Below are positions 25,916 to 34,239 of a stretch of DNA of 64,000 nt, piece by piece; within the stretch, counting starts at the first letter, position 1, and every line of letters starts with the position of its first letter. The DNA comes from Halomonas sp. I5-271120 (GTDB taxonomy: Bacteria > Pseudomonadota > Gammaproteobacteria > Pseudomonadales > Halomonadaceae): NCBI RefSeq assembly GCF_030553075.1, contig NZ_CP130701.1:682001-746000 (forward strand). The letters run 5' to 3'. A model generated the notes under the pieces. That model did no database searches and was not told the origin of the DNA. It saw only the letters and a list, made by a program, of their open reading frames with translations. The position numbers were made by a program, and so were the translations under genes.

Positions 25916-26786
25916 GCGGTTCGGTCGGGAAGCGGCCGGCCAGCGCAGCACCAGGCGACCACCTTCCAAGCGGGCGACGATGTCTCACTGGACCGGCTGG
26001 GGCCAGTGGCTGGCGCTGATCACCATGACAGTGGATCACATCACCCGTTACCTGCTGCCCGACAGCTGGGATGCCGGTTGGGCCAGCTCGTCAATCGGCC
26101 GCATTGCCTTCCCGCTGTTCTCTGCCATGGTCGCCTGGCACGGCCTCTTCAATACCAGAAGCCCGCTGCGCTACGCGAAGCGCATCCTGATCATCGGCCT
26201 GATCGCTCAGCTGCCCTACATGACCATGCCGCGTGACGGCTTTCAGCTTAACATCTGCTTCACGCTGGCGGCGGGGCTTGCTGCCGGCATCTTGCTACGT
26301 GATCTGGTGTTTCGGGACCGGTCTTTTTACCGCGGGGCGTTTCAGCACCATCCCCACCACGACAGGCCACTCGATCAGCCCCGGAAAGCCTTGGCGCCCC
26401 CTGGTCTTGCGATCGCCAGCCTGATAATGCTCGGCCTGGCCTGGTGGGTGCTGGGGAACTGGGTAGAATATGGCCACCTTGGCCTGGCGATGATTCCGCT
26501 TTACATGCTGGCCTTCGCGGGGCTAGGCGATCCCGGCACAGGCCGTTTGACAGGCCTGGCAGCGGCGGCATCCGCACTGCCGGTGTTGCTCAACGCCGGC
26601 CTGATGAACAGCTCCGAGATGGCCAAGGGGTTCACCGTGGCGACCAGTCTAACCCTGGTGATGCTGGCCGCCGGTGCCTGGCGCTGGGTGCCACGAGTTA
26701 TCTACGCGATGCCACGGCGGCTATGGCTTGCCTGGTATCCGGGGCACTTCGCGGTGATCGCGCTGCTGCTGCACTGGCCCAGCTAG
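25896..26786 (+). CDS. TraX-family membrane protein
   Basis: The 296-residue protein has a polar N-terminus of about 30 residues and seven or so membrane helices. The TraX signature includes LALITMTVDHITRYLLP, GRIAFPLFSAMVAWHG, and RYAKRILIIGLIAQLPY. TraX was named from F-plasmid pilin acetylation, but chromosomal homologues are widespread membrane acyltransferase-like proteins of unknown role. A short His/Pro-rich loop (FQHHPHHDRPLDQP) interrupts helices 4 and 5. The start used has GGAGG 9 bases upstream; ATG 25980 (MSHWTGWG) is an alternative. No conjugation genes surround it. Confidence 0.78.
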   Translation: MSGTVPERFGREAAGQRSTRRPPSKRATMSHWTGWGQWLALITMTVDHITRYLLPDSWDAGWASSSIGRIAFPLFSAMVAWHGLFNTRSPLRYAKRILIIGLIAQLPYMTMPRDGFQLNICFTLAAGLAAGILLRDLVFRDRSFYRGAFQHHPHHDRPLDQPRKALAPPGLAIASLIMLGLAWWVLGNWVEYGHLGLAMIPLYMLAFAGLGDPGTGRLTGLAAAASALPVLLNAGLMNSSEMAKGFTVATSLTLVMLAAGAWRWVPRVIYAMPRRLWLAWYPGHFAVIALLLHWPS

Positions 26787-26932
26787 AGAGCAAGGCGCAT
26801 CCAGGCGAGCGGGAAGAGGGGCTCGCTAGAAAAGCGCCGGGGCGAAAATCGGGTCAGGCCGACTGCAAGGTCGGCCATGGATTCAGGCGGGGTACTTCAT
26901 CAGGCGCTGTCTGTATCAGGCCATGTCTAGAA

Positions 26933-27490
26933 TCAGGCGCTACCAAAGTAACGTTCACGATCCTCGGGCGTGATATCGCTGATATGCAGCGGGTAGTGCG
27001 CACCGACCCGATCGTTGAAGAAGTGGTGAAGGGTGCGCTCGATCGTCGGGAAGGCCAGTTCCTCCCAGGGCACCTCGTGCTCTTCGAACAGCGCCACTTC
27101 CAGGCTCTCGGGGCCGGCACCGAAGCCGCCGGTGAGATCGGCGCGGAAGATCATGAATACCTGGTCGATGTGCGGGAGGTTGATCATGGTATAGAGATCG
27201 TGAATTTCGACCTCGGCGCAGGCCTCCTCGCGGGTCTCACGGGCCGCGGCCTCGACGGTAGTCTCGGCGTTTTCCATGAACCCAGCCGGCAGTGTCCAGT
27301 AGCCCTTGCGCGGTGCAATGGCACGCCGACACAGCAGCACCTTGCTGCCGCTCACCGGCAGGGTGCCGGCGACGATGCGCGGGTTCTGGTAGTGGATGGT
27401 ACCGCAGGCATCGCACAGGAAGCGTGGGCGGTCATCGCCTTCGGGGATGGCAAAACGGACATTTTGCCCGCACTGGCTGCAGAAATTCAT
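26933..27490 (-). CDS. Nudix hydrolase with N-terminal zinc ribbon
   Basis: The 185-residue protein begins MNFCSQCG and continues to CDACG, a four-cysteine zinc ribbon like that of NudC. The Nudix box is complete: GFMENAETTVEAAARETREEACAEV, seen as GFMENAETTVEAAA plus RETREEACAEV, matching Gx5Ex7REUxEExGU. The family hydrolyses nucleotide diphosphates linked to other groups; NADH or ADP-ribose are plausible. ATG 27490 follows GAGGA. The stop codon lies inside a 16-17-bp direct repeat block (about 26897-26945), so the last residues come from repeat sequence. It is divergent from nudL with an 84-bp gap. Confidence 0.86.
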   Translation of the reverse strand: MNFCSQCGQNVRFAIPEGDDRPRFLCDACGTIHYQNPRIVAGTLPVSGSKVLLCRRAIAPRKGYWTLPAGFMENAETTVEAAARETREEACAEVEIHDLYTMINLPHIDQVFMIFRADLTGGFGAGPESLEVALFEEHEVPWEELAFPTIERTLHHFFNDRVGAHYPLHISDITPEDRERYFGSA

Positions 27491-27574
27491 GACGGTCCTC
27501 ACGCGGCCTGTGGGATGCCCACTTGACGCTCTTACGGGGGCTGGTTACAAGGATATAAACCCTGTGGAAGACCC

Positions 27575-28282
27575 ATGTTAGAGAATCTTCGCGATCGCCT
27601 GCAAGCACATGTCCCGCAACGGCTTACCCTCAAGATGCCCCGCGCCGCGGTGCTGCTGCCGATCGTGGATCGTCCCGAACCTACGCTGCTGTTCACCCGC
27701 CGCGCCGATCATCTCAAGCAGCACGGCGGCCAGGTCGCCTTCCCCGGCGGCAAGTGGGAACACGGCGACGACGACCTGCTGGATACCGCCCTGCGCGAGG
27801 CCGAAGAAGAAATCGCCCTGCCCCCTGATCGGGTACAGCTGCTGGGACGGCTCAGCGATGTCATCTCGCTGCACGGCATTCGCGTCACCCCCTATGTGGG
27901 GCTGATTCCCGCCGACCTGCCGCTAGTCCCGGAGCTTGGCGAGCTGAATGCCATCTTCGAGGTGCCGCTGACGCACTTTCTCGATGACAAGCGCACCCAT
28001 ACCGACGTGATCCGGGTCGACGGCCGCGATTACTATGTTCCTAGCTACCGGGTTCCTAACAGCGGGCCTAGCGACAGGGTGCCCCACCACGGGATGCCCA
28101 ACACCCAGGGCACTCAGGGTCAGGAGGGCAATCCGCAAGACGATGATCACGTGATCTGGGGGCTCTCGGCGATGATGCTGGTGGAGCTGCTGGCGGAAGG
28201 CTTCGCGATGCCGATCAGCCTGTTCGAGCGCCCGGCGGGAGAGCTATGCTACCGGCCCGAACGTCGTATGAGGGCGCCATGA
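27575..28282 (+). CDS. nudL: CoA pyrophosphatase, Nudix family (NudL)
   Basis: The 235-residue protein has the UPF0035 hallmark LLFTRRADHLKQHGGQVAFPGG ahead of the Nudix box, read here as LLFTRRADHLKQHGGQ and VAFPGGKWE, then LREAEEEIALP. This combination marks CoA pyrophosphatases, which cut CoA to phosphopantetheine and ADP. An extra segment at about residues 150-186 (VPSYRVPN, SGPSDRVPHHGMPN, TQGTQGQEG) is encoded by degenerate repeats and is not normal for the family. The stop overlaps the next gene start (ATGA). Confidence 0.86.
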   Translation: MLENLRDRLQAHVPQRLTLKMPRAAVLLPIVDRPEPTLLFTRRADHLKQHGGQVAFPGGKWEHGDDDLLDTALREAEEEIALPPDRVQLLGRLSDVISLHGIRVTPYVGLIPADLPLVPELGELNAIFEVPLTHFLDDKRTHTDVIRVDGRDYYVPSYRVPNSGPSDRVPHHGMPNTQGTQGQEGNPQDDDHVIWGLSAMMLVELLAEGFAMPISLFERPAGELCYRPERRMRAP

Positions 28283-28935
28283 TTTCCGACACTCCCTTGC
28301 TCGACCCGGCCGGTCTGACACATCTGGTCGATGGCCTGGTCGAGCACGGCTGGTGCGTGGCCGAGGGCTTCATCGATCCTGCCCTGTGCCTTGCCCTACA
28401 ACGCGAGCTCACTGACCTGGCGGCACGCGACGCGCTGCGCGCCGCCGGCATCGGCCGCGGCGAGGCTCACGAATTGCGCCGCGACATCCGCGGTGATGCC
28501 ATCCACTGGCTCAACCGGGAAAGTCTGCCGCAACGCCAGTACCTGTCCGCCATGGACACCCTGCAACGCGCCCTGAATATCGAGCTCTACCTGGGGCTAT
28601 TCGAGTTTGAGGCGCATTTCGCCCACTATCCGCCGGGCAGTTTCTACCAGAAACACGTCGACAGCTTCCGCGGCCGCGCCAACCGAGTGGTCTCGACGGT
28701 GCTCTACCTGAACAGCGACTGGCCCGACGACGGCGGTGGCGAAATGGCGGTATTTGATCCTGCCAAGCCGGAGCGCGAGCTTACGCGCATCCGCCCCGAG
28801 GCCGGCACCTTCGTCTGCTTTCTCTCGGAAACGGTCCCACACGAAGTACTGCCGACCCGACGGCCGCGGGCCAGCATCGCCGGCTGGTTCCGACGCAACG
28901 CCTCTCTCAACGGCCTGGTCGACCCGGCCCGATGA
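28279..28935 (+). CDS. 2-oxoglutarate/Fe(II) oxygenase (SM-20/prolyl hydroxylase type)
   Basis: The 218-residue protein carries the iron ligands H126 and D128 (KHVDSFRG) and H188 (VPHEVLPT), plus R197, which should bind 2-oxoglutarate. YPPGSFYQKH and STVLYLNSDWPDDGGGEM are typical of the SM-20/EGL-9 prolyl hydroxylase branch. In Pseudomonas a related enzyme hydroxylates elongation factor Tu, but the target here is unknown. It overlaps nudL by 4 bases and is probably translationally coupled. ATG 28279 is preferred over an in-frame start at 28246 within nudL. Confidence 0.85.
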   Translation: MISDTPLLDPAGLTHLVDGLVEHGWCVAEGFIDPALCLALQRELTDLAARDALRAAGIGRGEAHELRRDIRGDAIHWLNRESLPQRQYLSAMDTLQRALNIELYLGLFEFEAHFAHYPPGSFYQKHVDSFRGRANRVVSTVLYLNSDWPDDGGGEMAVFDPAKPERELTRIRPEAGTFVCFLSETVPHEVLPTRRPRASIAGWFRRNASLNGLVDPAR

Positions 28936-28962
28936 CCACGTTCTGAGCAACCGGGAGCGGCC

Positions 28963-29265
28963 TCACAAGGCGTAGTCGATGACGCGCCGGTCGTAGCGGA
29001 TCGCGGCCATGAACGGCATCAGCGCCTTGTGTTCGGGATGCCGCTGATAGGCTTCCAGGGCTTCGAGGGAGGCGAACGTCGCCAGAAGCGACAGATCTGC
29101 CGAGCTGTCCGTGTGCAGCAGGTCGATGCCAACCTCCAGGCTCAGCAGGCCCTCGATACGTCCGTTCAGCGCCTCCAGCTGACGCTTCGCCTGCGCGGCA
29201 TTCTCGGCCTTGGTGCGGCCCTCGGCCTGCTCATGCAGGGTCCAGAGCACGATGTGCTTGATCAT
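28963..29265 (-). CDS. Dabb-family stress-responsive alpha/beta-barrel protein
   Basis: The 100-residue protein matches the Dabb domain: MIKHIVLWTL at the N-terminus, a central ALNGRIEGLLSLEVGIDL, and a C-terminal EALEAYQRHPEHKALMPF. Family members are small dimers; functions range from stress proteins to polyketide cyclases. ATG 29265 follows AAGGA. It is 62 bases from the end of the LysR gene and lies on the same strand, so the two may be cotranscribed. Substrate unknown. Confidence 0.82.
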   Translation of the reverse strand: MIKHIVLWTLHEQAEGRTKAENAAQAKRQLEALNGRIEGLLSLEVGIDLLHTDSSADLSLLATFASLEALEAYQRHPEHKALMPFMAAIRYDRRVIDYAL

Positions 29266-29327
29266 GGGGTGTCCTTGTCGGTCGAGTGTGTCTGAATCGA
29301 GTGAGTCGGAAAATCGGCACGCGCCTG

Positions 29328-30272
29328 TCACGCTGCCAGGCGCTCGCTGAGCATTCGGTGCCGCGCCGTCAGGCCATGAAACAGCCGCTCGCGCAGCCAG
29401 GCATGCCCTGCATCGGCGTGATGGCGCTCATGCCAGACCAGCCAATAGGAGAACGCCGGTACCGCGACCGGCAGAGCGCGCACTGCAAGGGGCCAGTGAT
29501 CGATCACGCTAGCCGCCAGGCAGCCCGGCACACATAGCAGCAGGTCGCTGTGCTGGGTGGTGGAGAAACTCGCCAGGAAGTGCGGCTGACGCAGGCTTAC
29601 CCGGCGGGCTAGCCCCTCGCGCTCCAGCGCCAGGTCCACCGCGCCTCGGTCATCGCCGCCCATGCTGACCAGTTGATGATCGGCGGCCAGAAAATCGTCC
29701 AGGCCTAGCGCTTCCTTGGCGGCCAGAGGATGATCCTCGCGCATCACGCAGACGAAGCGATCAGCGCCGATCTCGCGGCCATGCACGCTCGCCGGCACCC
29801 GCTCGCCGGGCACGCTGATTGCAAGCTCGGGGCCACCCTCGTCCAACTGGTGCTCGATGCTGCCACGATAACTCTCGATCTCGAGGCGCAGATGCGGCGC
29901 CTCCTCCTTCAGTGCCCGCCATTGGGGTGCCAGAAAGGCATGCATACCATAGTCGGTGCTGGCCAGGCTGAAACGCCGGGTGGTGCTGGCCGGATCGAAG
30001 GTCGGCGGCGCCAGCAGCGCACCCAGCTCCTGCAGCAGCCTTGCCAGCGGCGGGCCAAGCTCCTCAGCACGGGCCGTGGGGCGCAGGCCGCGGTGGGTGC
30101 GAACGAACAAAGGGTCATCAAAGGCCTGGCGCAGCTTGGCCAGGGTCCGCGATACTGCCGGCTGGCTCAGGTTGAGCCGCTCGGCGGCCCGCGACACACT
30201 TCGCGAATCCAGAAGCGCATGCAGGGTGACCAGGGCATTGAGGTCATGACGGGCGAGATCAGCGAGGTGCAT
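29328..30272 (-). CDS. LysR-family regulator divergent to curA-like oxidoreductase
   Basis: The 314-residue protein has the LysR helix-turn-helix SRAAERLNLSQPAVSRTLAKL and an effector domain with RRFSLASTDYGMHAFLAPQW. The N-terminal MHLADLARHDLNALVTLHAL recalls the NodD/LinR-like subgroup. It is divergent from the zinc-free alcohol dehydrogenase-like gene across 207 bp and probably regulates it. The ATG at 30272 begins the fold; an upstream in-frame start at 30332 is unlikely. Confidence 0.86.
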   Translation of the reverse strand: MHLADLARHDLNALVTLHALLDSRSVSRAAERLNLSQPAVSRTLAKLRQAFDDPLFVRTHRGLRPTARAEELGPPLARLLQELGALLAPPTFDPASTTRRFSLASTDYGMHAFLAPQWRALKEEAPHLRLEIESYRGSIEHQLDEGGPELAISVPGERVPASVHGREIGADRFVCVMREDHPLAAKEALGLDDFLAADHQLVSMGGDDRGAVDLALEREGLARRVSLRQPHFLASFSTTQHSDLLLCVPGCLAASVIDHWPLAVRALPVAVPAFSYWLVWHERHHADAGHAWLRERLFHGLTARHRMLSERLAA

Positions 30273-30479
30273 GCAAACTCCGAAAAGGGTGTTGGAGACG
30301 ACGCTCCGGGCTTCAAGGGCAAACACTATCACTTAAACGCATAGCACGATTAAGCAACATGCATTGGATTGATATGACGATAGTGCACTAGTCTGTACCC
30401 ATTCCTCGGTGCAGCCCGGCAAGGGTTTGCCACTCAACGTTCATTACCCTTTAACGACAAGCTTTCAGGGAGACAGCCG

Positions 30480-31478
30480 ATGCAAAGCCGCTATATCACC
30501 ATCACTGACCATCCACAGGGCACCCCGGCGCGGGATCTGTTCGAACTTCACGAGACCGAGCTTGCGGCCCCGGCCGATGGTGAGGTTCGGGTACGCAACA
30601 CCTGGCTGTCAGTCGACCCCTACATGCGCGGTCGCATGAGCGGTGTGAAGACCTACATCGATCCGTTCGAGCTGAATGCGCCACTGGAAGGCGCCGCGGT
30701 GGGCGAGGTCATCGAATCTCGCGACCCGAACTTCCCGGTGGGCGCCAAAGTTCGCCACATGGCAGGCTGGCGCGATATTGCCCAACTACCGGGCAATCAG
30801 CTCGAGCCGCTGCCCGCCTTCGAGGTGCCGGATCAGGCCTACCTTGGCGTGCTCGGCATGCCGGGCATGACCGCCTGGACCGGCCTCAACCGCATCGCCG
30901 AGATGCAGGAAGGTGACAACGTACTGGTCAGCGGTGCCGCCGGCGCAGTGGGCTCGCTCGCCGTGCAGCTGGCCAAGGCCAAGGGTGGCACCGTGGTGGG
31001 CATCGCCGGGTCCCAGGAAAAGCTTGACTGGCTTGAGTCCAAGGGCGTGAAGGCGGTCAGCTACAAGGGCAAGAGCGCCGCCCAGTTGACCGAAGCGCTC
31101 AGCGAGGCCTGCCCCGAGGGCTTCGATGTCTACTACGAAAACGTCGGGGGCATCTGCCTGGAAGCGGCGCTGAACAACTTGAGGGTGGGTGCGCGGATCG
31201 CCGTCTGTGGCATGATCGCCCGCTATAACGAGGACGCGCCGAGCGCCGGTCCGGGCAACCTGGCGATGATCCTGATCCGCCGTGCCCGTATGGAAGGCTT
31301 CATCGTCTTCGATCACTGGGCGAACTATCCCGCCTTCCTCGAAGAAGTCGGCCCGCAGGTCGCAAATGGCCAGATCGACTACGAGGAAACCATCGAAGAA
31401 GGCCTGGAGCGCACCCCCGATGCCTTCCTCAAGCTCTTCGAAGGTGCCAACCATGGCAAGATGCTGGTCAAGCTCTAA
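30480..31478 (+). CDS. NADPH-dependent MDR oxidoreductase (CurA/leukotriene B4 dehydrogenase type)
   Basis: The 332-residue medium-chain reductase opens with a GroES-like domain (RNTWLSVDPYMRGRMSG). Its Rossmann domain carries VLVSGAAGAVGSLAVQLAKAKG and GFDVYYENVGG. It lacks the zinc-binding cysteines of alcohol dehydrogenases. CurA in E. coli reduces curcumin, and relatives reduce enones. The LysR gene upstream suggests induction by an electrophile or aromatic compound. A strong terminator follows the stop. Confidence 0.88.
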   Translation: MQSRYITITDHPQGTPARDLFELHETELAAPADGEVRVRNTWLSVDPYMRGRMSGVKTYIDPFELNAPLEGAAVGEVIESRDPNFPVGAKVRHMAGWRDIAQLPGNQLEPLPAFEVPDQAYLGVLGMPGMTAWTGLNRIAEMQEGDNVLVSGAAGAVGSLAVQLAKAKGGTVVGIAGSQEKLDWLESKGVKAVSYKGKSAAQLTEALSEACPEGFDVYYENVGGICLEAALNNLRVGARIAVCGMIARYNEDAPSAGPGNLAMILIRRARMEGFIVFDHWANYPAFLEEVGPQVANGQIDYEETIEEGLERTPDAFLKLFEGANHGKMLVKL

Positions 31479-31508
31479 GCCCTCGCGGCTGCCGCTTGGC
31501 TAACATGC

Positions 31509-31546
31509 AACCGGCCGGGGCCATTACGGACCCGGCCGGTTTTTTA
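31509..31546 (+). terminator. Rho-independent terminator after curA-like gene
   Basis: AACCGGCCGGG (31509-31519) pairs perfectly with CCCGGCCGGTT (31531-31541) around an 11-base loop, followed directly by TTTTTA. It is 31 bases after the stop. Confidence 0.9.
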
Positions 31547-31569
31547 TGCAGGCTATGTGAGCTGACTAG

Positions 31570-31608
31570 GTTGGCAGACCATGTTGGCAGACCAAGTTAG
31601 CGGGCTAT
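31570..31608. repeat. 13-bp tandem repeat (three units)
   Basis: GTTGGCAGACCAT, GTTGGCAGACCAA and a diverged GTTAGCGGGCTAT run head to tail between the terminator and the minus-strand yjdM end. No coding function is evident. Confidence 0.7.
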
Positions 31609-31662
31609 GCTGATGCGAATCACCGCCGGCCGCCAAGCCCAGATACCTCATCCAGCAGACGT

Positions 31663-32004
31663 TCAAGCCTTCTTGACGAACTCGGACTTGAGCTTCATCG
31701 GGCCAATGCCATCGACCTTGCAGTCGATGTCGTGGTCGCCTTCGATCAGGCGGATGTTCTTGACCTTGGTACCGACCTTGACCACTGAAGAAGCGCCCTT
31801 GACCTTGAGATCCTTGATCACCGTCACGCTGTCGCCGTCTTCCAGCACGTTGCCGTTGGCATCGCGATAGACCGGCGAGTCATCGCTGGCATCAGCTGCG
31901 GCGTCCTGGGCCCACTCGTGGCCGCAGCCCGGGCACACAAACATGGCGCCGTCCTCGTAGGTGTAGTCGGCATCGCATGACGGGCAGTTGGGAAGATCAC
32001 TCAT
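31663..32004 (-). CDS. yjdM: YjdM/PhnA-family zinc-ribbon protein
   Basis: The 113-residue protein has an N-terminal zinc ribbon ([20 protein letters not shown]) and a C-terminal PhnA domain with [26 protein letters not shown]. It was called alkylphosphonate uptake protein from its position in E. coli, but its role is unproven. The acidic linker at about 32-42 is slightly extended. The protein is cytosolic, with no signal. No phosphonate gene is nearby. It runs convergent to curA. Confidence 0.85.
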   Translation of the reverse strand: MSDLPNCPSCDADYTYEDGAMFVCPGCGHEWAQDAAADASDDSPVYRDANGNVLEDGDSVTVIKDLKVKGASSVVKVGTKVKNIRLIEGDHDIDCKVDGIGPMKLKSEFVKKA

Positions 32005-32060
32005 GATTCAGTCCTGGTCGTGTGGGGCTTCAACAAATAAGGTTTAGAAAAGGCTTATCG

Positions 32061-32116
32061 CTAGGGCTTGGTTAATAGAGCTTGGTAGATAGAACTTGGC
32101 AAATAGAGCTTGGTCA
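32061..32116. repeat. 14-bp tandem repeat (four units)
   Basis: Four consecutive 14-base units, with consensus ATAGAGCTTGGTAA, lie at 32061-32074, 32075-32088, 32089-32102 and 32103-32116. They sit between the divergent yjdM and glutathione transferase genes, where promoters are expected, so copy number could affect expression. Confidence 0.75.
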
Positions 32117-32313
32117 TCAGGTGGGGTCGCGCCCCACTGAGATATCCCTTTCGCTATACCGCCGAGAGGCACGAAGGCCGGCAAGCCTACCCGTTTTGGC
32201 GCCGCCACTCCACCCAAGGCCCCACTCGCCGCCTGCGGCATGGCGCCGCGCAGGCCAAATCAACGCATGACTCCGTATCCACTCAGCAACAACCGGCAAC
32301 CAGGAAAACGCCC

Positions 32314-32928
32314 ATGATGACGCTGCTATATAGCCCCACGTCCCCCTACGCACGCACCGTGCGCGTGGTGGTCGCAGAAAGAGGCCTGGAGAATCGTATC
32401 ACCTTCTCTCGGGTCGACCCGTGGAGCACCGACCCCGCCCTGCTGACGGCCAACCCGCTCAGCCGAGTGCCGGCGCTGGTCACCGACGACGGCCAAACCC
32501 TCACCGAATCGCTGCTGATCGCGCGTTACCTGGAGGGAATCGCGGAGGCACCAACGACATCGCGGGTGCCCGAACCACGGCAAGCCGAGGTGCTGGCGCT
32601 TGCCGGCCTCGGTCAGGGACTCATGGATGCCGCCTTCCACACGGTGATGCTTCACAAGTTTCACTCCGACAGCACCAACACCGAATCCCTGGTTCAGCGC
32701 CGCCACGACGCCGTCTTGCGCACCATCGACAGCCTCGAAAGCCAGGTGACGAGTCTATCCAGCGAACAGCCAACCCTTGGCGACATCGTCATCGCCGTGG
32801 CGCTGGACTACCTGGCCTTCCGCCTGCCGGAGATCGCCTGGCACCAGGCCCACCCCCAGTTGGCAAGCTGGCTAGAGCGCATTCTGGCCAGAGAGAGCTT
32901 CAGCGCAACCCGCCCCACTAACGCCTGA
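32314..32928 (+). CDS. Glutathione S-transferase family protein
   Basis: The 204-residue protein has a thioredoxin-like N-terminal domain (LLYSPTSPYARTVRVVV, with SPTSPYAR as the glutathione site) and VPALVTDDGQTLTESLLIARYLE, read here as VPALVTDDGQ and TLTESLLIARYLE. An all-helical C-terminal domain includes PTLGDIVIAVALDYL. The serine-type active site suggests a beta-like bacterial GST. Substrate unknown. ATG 32314 and ATG 32317 are equally possible. An upstream in-frame extension to 32110 runs through the tandem repeat boundary and is rejected. Confidence 0.85.
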   Translation: MMTLLYSPTSPYARTVRVVVAERGLENRITFSRVDPWSTDPALLTANPLSRVPALVTDDGQTLTESLLIARYLEGIAEAPTTSRVPEPRQAEVLALAGLGQGLMDAAFHTVMLHKFHSDSTNTESLVQRRHDAVLRTIDSLESQVTSLSSEQPTLGDIVIAVALDYLAFRLPEIAWHQAHPQLASWLERILARESFSATRPTNA

Positions 32929-33113
32929 GTAGCGGCTTTCGTGGGCAAGGGGCAATGATCACACGCGCCCGCCAGACAGGCGGGCGCCAGCGTCTTCCCC
33001 AGACCATGCCCTCACGGCTGATCTTGCCCATCCGCCGCGACCTCTCCCAAGACGTCGCCGGGGTTTCGAAGCGGACAGCTGGCAAGAGACAAACAGCCGC
33101 AGCCGATACAGCC

Positions 33114-33200
33114 ATCGAGCTGATCACGCAGCCTGGCCAATTGATCGAGCTGATCACTCAGCTTGGTCAATTGAACGAGTCAGTTGAGCAATTCAGTAGA
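33114..33200. repeat. 30-bp tandem repeat (two units plus a partial third)
   Basis: A 30-base unit beginning ATCGAGCTGATCAC and ending CCAATTG occurs at 33114-33143 and 33144-33173, followed by a degraded third copy to about 33200. It lies in the 297-bp gene-free stretch between the GST gene and the convergent LysR gene. The rest of that stretch shows nothing recognisable. Confidence 0.75.
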
Positions 33201-33225
33201 ATAAGTCAGTTGAACCAAGCAGCCT

Positions 33226-34152
33226 CTAAGCCCCGTCCGTCAGGGACTGTGAATGATCATGAAGGTGCTCGAGGAAGGCGCTGACCTTTGAGGAGCGAAG
33301 CCGATTCTCGGGGTAGATGGCGTGAATGCCCTGCAGAGTCGGCTCTCCGGCCGCTTCCCAGTCATTAAGCACCGGTACCAGACTGCCGGCCTTCAGATAC
33401 TGCTGCAGCAGCCAGGTGGGAAACAGCACGATGCCCTGACCCTGCAGCGCCGCCTCGACGAGGCTCTCGGCATTGTTGCTGCGAAGATTCCCCCTAGCCT
33501 CGACGACCCGAAACGGCGTGGTACTAGCGGCGCGAAAAAACCAGGGTTGCACGCCGCGGGTTCCCTTGTAGACGAGGCAGTTATGCGCGGGTAAATCATC
33601 TGGGCTCTGCGGCTCGCCATGCGCGGCCAGATAGCCGGGGGCGGCGCAGGCCACAAAACGCTGGGTAGCGAGTTCGCGGGCCACCAGGCTCGAATCTTCG
33701 AGAGCCCCGATGCGAATGACGATGTCTGCCCCTTCCTGCACCGGATCAACGAAGGCATCAGTGAGGGTCAGTTCGATGTCGATGTCGGGATACAGCGCCT
33801 GGAAGCTCGCCAGCAGCGGCGCCACGTGGAGACGCCCAAAGGCCACCGGGGCATTGACGCGCAAGAGGCCTTGCGGGTGGGTCGCGGCACCGCTGACCTG
33901 CTCGGACGCCATGTCCAGGCTCTCCAGCGCCTCGCGAACCTGATGGAGGTACCCCTCGCCGACCTCGGTCAGCCGCACCGCTCGCGTGTGCCGATACAAC
34001 AGGCGATGACCGAGGGCCTTTTCGAGGCCGGCAATCCGCCGTGAGACCGACGACGCCGGCAGGCCGAAGTGGCGCGCCGCTTCGGCGAAGCTTCCCGAAG
34101 TGGCCACCCGCACGAAGAGTCGCAGTGCAATCAGGGTGACAGAATTGCTCAT
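33226..34152 (-). CDS. LysR-family regulator divergent to YdcZ pair
   Basis: The 308-residue protein has the LysR helix-turn-helix FAEAARHFGLPASSVSRRIAGL and a CrgA-type effector domain (GLLRVNAPVAFGRLHVAPLL). It is divergent from two small DMT transporter genes across 87 bp and likely regulates them. ATG 34152 follows AAGG; an ATG 21 bases upstream is also in frame. Effector unknown. It belongs to the same broad subgroup as the dmlR-like regulator at 13.3 kb. Confidence 0.86.
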   Translation of the reverse strand: MSNSVTLIALRLFVRVATSGSFAEAARHFGLPASSVSRRIAGLEKALGHRLLYRHTRAVRLTEVGEGYLHQVREALESLDMASEQVSGAATHPQGLLRVNAPVAFGRLHVAPLLASFQALYPDIDIELTLTDAFVDPVQEGADIVIRIGALEDSSLVARELATQRFVACAAPGYLAAHGEPQSPDDLPAHNCLVYKGTRGVQPWFFRAASTTPFRVVEARGNLRSNNAESLVEAALQGQGIVLFPTWLLQQYLKAGSLVPVLNDWEAAGEPTLQGIHAIYPENRLRSSKVSAFLEHLHDHSQSLTDGA

Positions 34153-34183
34153 ATCGCAATAAACCTTTGCCATAAACCGCCAT

Positions 34184-34201
34184 TGTGCCTTTTATAGCAC
34201 A
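34184..34201. promoter_or_regulatory. Inverted repeat in the lysR/ydcZ intergenic region
   Basis: TGTGC (34184-34188) and GCACA (34197-34201) flank an AT-rich 8-base centre containing TTTATA. The dyad lies midway between the divergent genes and could be the LysR operator overlapping a -10 element. This is inferred from position only. Confidence 0.4.
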
Positions 34202-34239
34202 GCAGTACTGTGGCCGCTTTTCACATCGAAGGAAACACG

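Noticed and set aside
25896..26786. Conjugative element suggested by the TraX-like gene
   Set aside because: No relaxase, type IV secretion, integrase or attachment site is near, and TraX homologues are common on chromosomes.
32061..33200. Possible CRISPR array from repeated units
   Set aside because: Units are directly adjacent with no unique spacers, differ in length between the two blocks, and no cas genes are present.
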